A DNA stretch of 6,580 nucleotides. It comes from Acidobacteriota bacterium (GTDB taxonomy: Bacteria > Actinomycetota > Acidimicrobiia > Acidimicrobiales > UBA8190). Where the stretch lies: positions 1 through 6,580 of the forward strand of contig JAGWNV010000148.1 in assembly GCA_028872975.1 (NCBI GenBank). Direction: 5' to 3'. Both the position numbers and the translations under genes were made by a program. The notes below the pieces were generated by a model that saw nothing but the letters and a program-made list of their open reading frames with translations, had not been told where the DNA came from and made no database searches. Below are positions 1 to 4,463 of the stretch, piece by piece. Within the stretch, counting starts at the first letter, position 1, and each line of letters begins with the position of its first letter.

Positions 1-42
1 AGGGTCAGCCGACCCGGTCGATCATCTCAAGAGGACGGATGA

Positions 43-267
43 ATGCAGACATCAAGGCGGGGACTTCGAGAGACGAGTTTGGTGGGCTGGCTGCTGCGCG
101 TACCTGGCGCAGGCTCTGGCGATCATGAGGCGGGAGCCGCCGTCGTCGAGTACGCCATGCTGCTGGCGTTCATCACCCTGATCGCGTTCGTCGCCATGCA
201 GTTCATCGGGGGGAGCGTGTCGCACGGGCTGTCCAGCTCCGGCAGCTCGATGTTCCCGCCGCCATAG
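43..267 (+). CDS. Flp-type (Tad) pilin precursor
   Basis: This 74-residue protein has the layout of a Flp/Fap pilin, the small type IVb prepilin that polymerises into Tad pili on the cell surface. A 31-residue basic, polar leader ends in Gly31, followed by AAVVEY with Glu36 at mature position +5 and Tyr37 at +6. This matches the Flp rule G/XXXXEY cut by a TadV-type prepilin peptidase. A hydrophobic helix (about V34-F54) follows, then a short Gly/Ser-rich tail ending in three prolines. The predicted mature pilin is 43 residues, short but within the range for Flp pilins. A GAGG at 31-34 lies 8 bases before the ATG. A second ATG at 39 opens only a 29-codon frame lacking pilin features. A TGA at 40-42, directly before the ATG, could end an upstream gene, but too little sequence is visible to say. 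No other tad genes (ATPase, platform, peptidase) are in the window. Confidence 0.82.
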   Translation: MQTSRRGLRETSLVGWLLRVPGAGSGDHEAGAAVVEYAMLLAFITLIAFVAMQFIGGSVSHGLSSSGSSMFPPP

Positions 268-299
268 CCTGTGCAGTTCGGGGGCCAGCGGTCAAGAAG

Positions 300-324
300 C
301 CGCCGGCATCACGAATGCCAGCGG
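300..324 (+). other. hairpin between pilin and regulator genes, overlapping the regulator's first ATG
   Basis: Bases 300-309 pair with 315-324 (9 pairs, one C/A mismatch at 304/320) around a 5-base loop at 310-314. It lies 32 bases after the pilin stop codon. No T-run follows, so it is a weak candidate for an intrinsic terminator or mRNA 3' stabiliser. The ATG at 315-317, the longest possible start of the regulator, is buried in its 3' arm. Confidence 0.35.
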
Positions 325-1058
325 GTATCCGGGCCACAATTGCGGCCGTGAGGAGTCCGGAGGCCTGGCCAAGTCGAAAGGGCACCGTTCTCGTCGTCGA
401 CGACGACGAGGAGATCCGGGCCATGCTCGGCCGGCTCCTCGCCTCCGAGGGCTATTCCGTGGCGGAGGCGGCCACCGGCAAGGAGCTCTTGAACTCCCTG
501 GCCAGCCGCCAGCCCGACCTCATCCTCCTCGACGTGATGCTCGACCACGAGGACGGCCTCGACCTCCTCACCGCCATCCGCCGCTCCAGCGAGGCGCCCG
601 TCATCCTCCTCACCGGCCGCAACGAGGAGTCCGACCGGGTCCTCGGGCTCCGCCTGGGTGCCGACGACTACGTGGCCAAGCCCTTCTCGAGCGCCGAGCT
701 CCTGGCCCGCATCGGCTCGGTGCTCCGCCGCTCCAAGCCCCGCACCGGGGCCGCCAGCCGGGTACAGGAGTTCGGGCGGCTCACCATCGATCTCGAGGCC
801 AGGGAGGTCCGGGTGGGCGGCAACCTCGTCGAGATGACGGCCAAGGAGTTCGACCTCCTCGCCTACCTCGCCGCCTCCCCCCGCCAGGTCTTCACCCGCG
901 ACCAGCTCCTCGAGCAGGTGTGGCGGTCGTCGACGGCCTGGCAGGACGCCGGCACCGTGACCGAGCACATCAGGCGGATCCGGCGGAAGCTCGAGGCCGA
1001 GGGCGAGCCCGCCTGGGTCCGGACCGTCCGGGGCGTCGGCTACCGCTTCGAGCCCTGA
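315..1058 (+). CDS. OmpR/PhoB-family response regulator
   Basis: A 247-residue two-component output protein that should bind DNA when phosphorylated. The receiver domain (about residues 23-140) has the acidic pocket D29-D31, phospho-acceptor D73 (in LLDVML), switch residue T100 and K122 in the AKPF motif, so it looks catalytically intact. The C-terminal winged-helix domain (about 150-247) has the usual landmarks: MTAKEFDLL, the RDQLLEQVW helix, the recognition-helix stretch VTEHIRRIRRKLE, and the wing VRTVRGVGYRF at the very end. Length is normal for the family. The start is uncertain. ATG 315 has no good Shine-Dalgarno and sits in a hairpin. An in-frame GTG at 348 would give 236 residues and a more typical short N-terminus; a CACAAT at 335-340 could be the -10 of a leaderless transcript starting there. 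The gene converges on the hybrid kinase, 12 bases from its stop, and that kinase is its most obvious partner. Confidence 0.95.
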   Translation: MPAGIRATIAAVRSPEAWPSRKGTVLVVDDDEEIRAMLGRLLASEGYSVAEAATGKELLNSLASRQPDLILLDVMLDHEDGLDLLTAIRRSSEAPVILLTGRNEESDRVLGLRLGADDYVAKPFSSAELLARIGSVLRRSKPRTGAASRVQEFGRLTIDLEAREVRVGGNLVEMTAKEFDLLAYLAASPRQVFTRDQLLEQVWRSSTAWQDAGTVTEHIRRIRRKLEAEGEPAWVRTVRGVGYRFEP

Positions 1059-1075
1059 GCCCGGGCCCGGTCAGG
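1054..1075. terminator. possible shared hairpin between convergent stop codons
   Basis: CCTGA (1054-1058) pairs with TCAGG (1071-1075). Two more pairs (1060/1070 and 1061/1069, with G1059 bulged) close a 7-base loop. The element contains both stop codons: TGA of the regulator in the left arm and TCA, the complement of the kinase's TGA, in the right arm. There is no T-tract on either strand, so intrinsic termination is only a possibility. With 12 bases between the genes, any terminator must overlap coding sequence. Confidence 0.25.
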
Positions 1076-4000
1076 CCCCGGTCTCGTCCCGCTGGCGCTG
1101 GCCCAGGAGTTGTCTGACCCTGGCCGCCAGCTGGTCCGGGGTGAACGGCTTGGCCAGCAGGTCGGGGGTGGGTTCCTCGGCGGTGGTCTCGTCGTCGACG
1201 CTGTCGTCGAGGTTGCCGGAGATGAGGAGCACGGGCATGGCGGGGTAGACGTCCCGGATCACCCGGCGCAGCTCGAGGCCGCTCATGCCGGGCATGAGGA
1301 CGTCGGTCACGACGAGGTCGACCAGGCCCTGGCGGGCGTCGAGGGCTCGCAGCGCCTCCACCCCGGACGACGCCGGTACCACGGCGAAGCCCTGGCGCTC
1401 GAGCTCCCTCACCGATAGCTGGCGCAGCTCGGGCTCGTCCTCCACGAAGAGCAGCACCCGGCGCTCCCCGTCGTCGGCCTCCGTCGCCGGCGCCGGCCGG
1501 CCCGGCTCCCGCTCGGCCACCGGGAACCACAGGGTGAAGGTGGTCCCCCGCCCCGGGACGCTGTCCACCAGCACTTGGCCCCCGGCCTGGCTGACCATGG
1601 CGTGGACCACGGCGAGTCCCAGGCCCGTCCCCCGGGCCAGACCCTTGGTGGTGAAGAAGGGCTCGAAGCAGTGCTCCTGGGTCTCCACGTCCATCCCCAC
1701 CCCGGTGTCCGACACCGACAGCGCCACCAACCCGCCCGTCTCCCGGCCCGACGCCGAGACGGTCCGCGACCGGAGCCCGAGCCGGCCGCCTTCGGCCATG
1801 GCGTCGCGGGCGTTGATAGCCAGGTTGATCACGACCCGCTCCAGCTCGCCCGGGTCGACGAGGACGCAGGCCCCACCCGTCCCGGGGCTGATGTCGAGCT
1901 CCACGTCCTCCCCGAGGAGGCCGACGAGCATTGGCTCCATGGCGCAGAGGATCTCGTCGAGGTCCACCACGCTGCGCTGGCCGCCCTGGCGGCGGCCGAT
2001 GGTGAGCAGCTGCCCGGTGAGCGCCGCGGCCCGCTGGCCGGCCCGCTGGATGGCGGCCACCTCCTGGGTCATCGGGCTCTCGGCGTCCATCTGGCGGGTG
2101 AGGACCTCGCTGCAGCCCAGGATGATGGTGAGGAGGTTGTTGAAGTCGTGCGCCAGCCCTCCGGCCATGCGGGCCATGGCGGTGAGCCGCTCGGCCTGGT
2201 GGAACCGGTCGAGCATCCGCCGGCGCTCGGTGACGTCCTCGGCCACCACGAGCACGCTCCCCACCGCCCCGTCCGGGGCCCGGAGCGGGGCCGTCGACAC
2301 CGACAGCTCCAGCTGTCCCCCGTCGGGCGAGGTGGCGCCGAGCTCGGTGCCGACGGTGGCCTCGCCCCGCCGGCTGCGGTCCCACAGCCCCACGAGTAGC
2401 CCGGCGGCCCGTTCGCGGACGGGGAGCCGCTTCTCGGCGGGGTCCTGGTGCCGCCAGCCGAAGAGCTCGGTGGCAGCCCGGTTCCACCACCGGGCCGCCC
2501 CCTCGAGGTCCACCTCGGCGATGGCGAGCGGCGAGGAGTCGACGATGGCCCGGAGCCGGTGCTCGCTGCCGCGGACCACGTCGTAGAGATGGGCGTTCTG
2601 GAGGGCCACCGACGCCATCTGCGCCAGGAGGGCCGTCACCGACTCGTCGTCCTCGGTGAAGGGCTGTCCCGGGACCCCCACGACGACGAGCACCCGCTGG
2701 TCGGGGCGGCGGCCCTCGGCCATGGGGACGGCGATCCAGGGAGTCTCGAGCGACGTCCCGGCGGCGGTGCCGCCGGGGGGGGCGCCGGCCCGGGTGAGGT
2801 GGCCGAGCCGGGCGGCGGCGCGCGCCGCGAAGGCGATGGTGGCTCCGGGGGCGGCGGTCTCCCGGCCGGCCCTCGACCACTGGCGCTCCACCCCGACGTC
2901 CTGCTCGGGGGAGGTCTCGGCGGCTTCGCCAACCGAGCAGACGAGGATCTCCTCGGCCAGGACGACCCGGCGGGCGTGGTCGACGAGGACGTCCATGACC
3001 TCGGGCTCGGCCAATGGCGAGTTGATGACGAGCGAGGCCTCCATGAGGGCCTGGAGGCGGGTGGCGTGCAGCCGGGCCGCCGCCTCCGCCGCCCTGCTCT
3101 CGCGCCAGGACAGGACCCGTTCGACGGTCACCCCGATCCGGTCGGCCAGGTCCTCGGCCGTCTCGAGGTCCGAGCGCCGGTAGCCCCGGCGGCCCTTCTC
3201 CGTCACGAGGCTGAGCGCCCCGAAGGAGAGCCCCCGCACCCGGATGGGCACGACCAGCATGGACTCCACGCCGGCCTCCGGGTCGCTCTCCACCGGCTCC
3301 TCGCCGGGCCGGGCCGGCTCCCCACCGTGCATCGGCCCCTCCCGGTAGGGCATGACCGACCGTGACCGGCCGCTCGCCATGGCGGCTCGCACGATCTCGT
3401 CGCCCTCGGGATGACGGTGGATGCCCGACGTCCATGCCACCGGCATGCCCCGCTCGTCTCGCGAGGAGGACACGACGCGCCGGAGCTGGCCCACCTCGTC
3501 GATGAGGTCGACGCAGAACCAGTCGGCGAAGGCGGGGACGAGGACCTCTCCCAGCGAGACGAGGGGCTCGTCGTAGGACTCCATCGCCTTCGACAGCACG
3601 AGCCCGGCGCGGGCCAGGAGCCCGAGGTGGAGCCGGGCGTGCTCGTAGGCGAGCCGGTTGCGGCGCTCGGCCTCGCCGAGCCGGGTTTCGTGTACCGACC
3701 GGCCGCAGCGGTCGGCCACCACCTCGAGGAGGGGCCCGATGTCTTCCTCGAAGGCGCCGGCGGCACGGCTGCCCACCACCACACCCCCGCCGGTGGCTTC
3801 ACCCACCGGCACGGCGGCGACGGCCAGTGACCGCAGCTGATCGGGATCCCCGCCGGCGAGCTCGGCGGTGTCGCGGTAGACGGCCGTCCGTCCCCGCTGG
3901 ACGGGGATGCCGATGGGCCCCTCTCCCATGGCCACGAGCTTCCCGCCGGGCAGGAGCACCCGGTCCCCGTCGACGGCCGTCACGCGCAGCGACCGTCCGT

Positions 4001-4220
4001 CCGACGAGGCGAGGAGCACCGCCGCCACCTCCCCCCCCACGGCGGCCCGGAGGCGGGTGAGGAGTTCGGCGGGCAGCTGGTCGCCGGGGAGGGTGCTCAA
4101 GGCGGGATCCGTCAACACCCGGAGCGCGCGGTCCAGGTGGGCCCGACGACGCTGCTCGGCCTTGCGCCGACGGCTGCTCGGTCTAAGCGCCACCGGGGCG
4201 TTCTCCCTGGTCGCCGGCAT
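1071..4220 (-). CDS. soluble multi-sensor hybrid histidine kinase (GAF x3, PAS, HisKA, HATPase, receiver)
   Basis: A 1049-residue cytosolic sensor kinase with no signal peptide or membrane segment. Domains in order: basic N-terminus (1-30); three GAF-like sensor domains (about 35-178, 195-372 and 385-545); a PAS domain (about 550-665) ending in the characteristic DVTERR; a HisKA dimerisation helix with H691 in GGLAHDFNN, the HDFNN form seen in CckA- and NtrB-like kinases; an ATPase domain with N-box N799/N803, G1 box D838-G842, F box CFEPFFTTK (851-859) and G2 box GTGLGL (864-869); and a C-terminal receiver (about 921-1040) with D928, phospho-acceptor D973, S1001 and K1024. All catalytic residues are present. 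H691 should pass phosphate to D973 and then to an external Hpt protein, or the receiver may tune kinase activity. The start at 4220 is fixed by an AGGAG 5 bases upstream; the same frame stays open far upstream, but only as antisense of the next gene. GAF ligands cannot be read from the sequence. Confidence 0.96.
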   Translation of the reverse strand: MPATRENAPVALRPSSRRRKAEQRRRAHLDRALRVLTDPALSTLPGDQLPAELLTRLRAAVGGEVAAVLLASSDGRSLRVTAVDGDRVLLPGGKLVAMGEGPIGIPVQRGRTAVYRDTAELAGGDPDQLRSLAVAAVPVGEATGGGVVVGSRAAGAFEEDIGPLLEVVADRCGRSVHETRLGEAERRNRLAYEHARLHLGLLARAGLVLSKAMESYDEPLVSLGEVLVPAFADWFCVDLIDEVGQLRRVVSSSRDERGMPVAWTSGIHRHPEGDEIVRAAMASGRSRSVMPYREGPMHGGEPARPGEEPVESDPEAGVESMLVVPIRVRGLSFGALSLVTEKGRRGYRRSDLETAEDLADRIGVTVERVLSWRESRAAEAAARLHATRLQALMEASLVINSPLAEPEVMDVLVDHARRVVLAEEILVCSVGEAAETSPEQDVGVERQWSRAGRETAAPGATIAFAARAAARLGHLTRAGAPPGGTAAGTSLETPWIAVPMAEGRRPDQRVLVVVGVPGQPFTEDDESVTALLAQMASVALQNAHLYDVVRGSEHRLRAIVDSSPLAIAEVDLEGAARWWNRAATELFGWRHQDPAEKRLPVRERAAGLLVGLWDRSRRGEATVGTELGATSPDGGQLELSVSTAPLRAPDGAVGSVLVVAEDVTERRRMLDRFHQAERLTAMARMAGGLAHDFNNLLTIILGCSEVLTRQMDAESPMTQEVAAIQRAGQRAAALTGQLLTIGRRQGGQRSVVDLDEILCAMEPMLVGLLGEDVELDISPGTGGACVLVDPGELERVVINLAINARDAMAEGGRLGLRSRTVSASGRETGGLVALSVSDTGVGMDVETQEHCFEPFFTTKGLARGTGLGLAVVHAMVSQAGGQVLVDSVPGRGTTFTLWFPVAEREPGRPAPATEADDGERRVLLFVEDEPELRQLSVRELERQGFAVVPASSGVEALRALDARQGLVDLVVTDVLMPGMSGLELRRVIRDVYPAMPVLLISGNLDDSVDDETTAEEPTPDLLAKPFTPDQLAARVRQLLGQRQRDETGA

Positions 4221-4225
4221 CGCGG

Positions 4226-4230
4226 CTCCT
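4226..4230 (-). promoter_or_regulatory. Shine-Dalgarno of the hybrid kinase
   Basis: On the minus strand this reads AGGAG, 5 bases before the ATG at 4220-4218. It decides the start: the open frame continues upstream for about 2 kb, but recognisable kinase sequence begins only here. Confidence 0.8.
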
Positions 4231-4268
4231 TGCACCGACCACCCTTCCAGCCTACGAGATGGGCTTCC

Positions 4269-4312
4269 AGTTGACGGGGAGTTGATAAAGGCTTGTCGGC
4301 AGTTTGATCCTC
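4269..4312. promoter_or_regulatory. four 11-bp-phased TTG direct repeats, candidate operator
   Basis: The divergent region carries TTG at 4271, 4282, 4293 and 4304, exactly 11 bp apart. The first two units are identical over AGTTGA (4269-4274 and 4280-4285); the third reads GCTTGT and the fourth GTTTGA. The patch is clearly more AT-rich than its surroundings. OmpR/PhoB-family regulators typically bind head-to-tail as dimers to direct repeats spaced 10-11 bp, so this fits an operator for such a protein, perhaps the regulator at 315-1058. It lies 49 bp upstream of the kinase start and about 150 bp upstream of the surface-protein start, so it could serve either gene. I could not place a convincing -35/-10 pair. 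Operator function is inferred from spacing alone. Confidence 0.38.
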
Positions 4313-4329
4313 GTGGACCACGCTTTGTG

Positions 4330-4444
4330 GCCGGAGGGAGTCGGGAGGGCGCGAAGGCGGGCGTCCCGATCGACCTCCGGCACGCATCGAACCGACAGGT
4401 CGGGGTGGAGGGCTCTTCCCCAGCAGGCGCAGGGGACCCCGACC
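4330..4444 (+). promoter_or_regulatory. structured 5' leader of the surface-protein gene (two nested hairpins)
   Basis: The probable untranslated leader can fold into two consecutive GC-rich hairpins. Hairpin A: an outer stem of 8 perfect pairs (4330-4337 with 4374-4381), an internal loop with G4338/A4339 facing G4372/A4373 so that tandem G-A pairs are possible, a second stem of 6 pairs plus a G-T wobble (4340-4346 with 4364-4370), and a small apical CGC-GAAG-GCG. Hairpin B: an outer stem of 9 perfect pairs (4398-4406 with 4436-4444) and an inner arm CCCC/GGGG (4418-4421 with 4432-4435). Competing pairings exist: 4371-4376 with 4397-4402 would break both outer stems, and 4437-4440 with 4445-4448 or 4454-4457 would free stem B or cover the ribosome site. 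This suggests a switch or attenuator on translation. It matches no riboswitch consensus that I can recognise with confidence. GC-rich DNA forms hairpins readily, so function is unproven. Confidence 0.4.
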
Positions 4445-4450
4445 GGGGCA

Positions 4451-4455
4451 GGAGG
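4451..4455 (+). promoter_or_regulatory. Shine-Dalgarno of the surface-protein gene
   Basis: GGAGG 8 bases before an in-frame GTG at 4464. It decides the start: the first in-frame ATG (4635) has no ribosome site and would remove the basic n-region and much of the hydrophobic core of the leader. Confidence 0.75.
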
Positions 4456-4463
4456 GGCAGTCC

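Noticed and set aside
39..128. Alternative 29-codon frame from ATG 39
   Set aside because: It overlaps the pilin gene in another frame, ends early and has no pilin features; the frame from 43 carries the full prepilin motif.
1285..3365. Plus-strand open frames opposite the kinase (1285-2586, 1575-2399, 2448-3365)
   Set aside because: All lie antisense to well-supported kinase domains, have biased composition and no recognisable motif or ribosome site.
970..3435. 821-residue minus-strand open frame
   Set aside because: It overlaps the kinase in another frame of the same strand and reads as Arg/Gly/Pro-rich low complexity with no domain motif, a typical shadow of a high-GC gene.
4338..4373. 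Kink-turn in hairpin A
   Set aside because: G-A pairs can face each other, but the 3-base bulge of a standard kink-turn is missing (only C4371, or two bases if the G-T wobble opens).
4380..4444. Resemblance to c-di-GMP-I (GEMM) or c-di-AMP riboswitch pieces (CACGCA...GAACC, AACCGAC...GGTCGGG)
   Set aside because: The most conserved GEMM segments (GGGACGCAAAGCC and the GNRA loop) are absent and the strongest stems pair differently. Short motif matches are expected by chance here; a covariance-model scan would decide.
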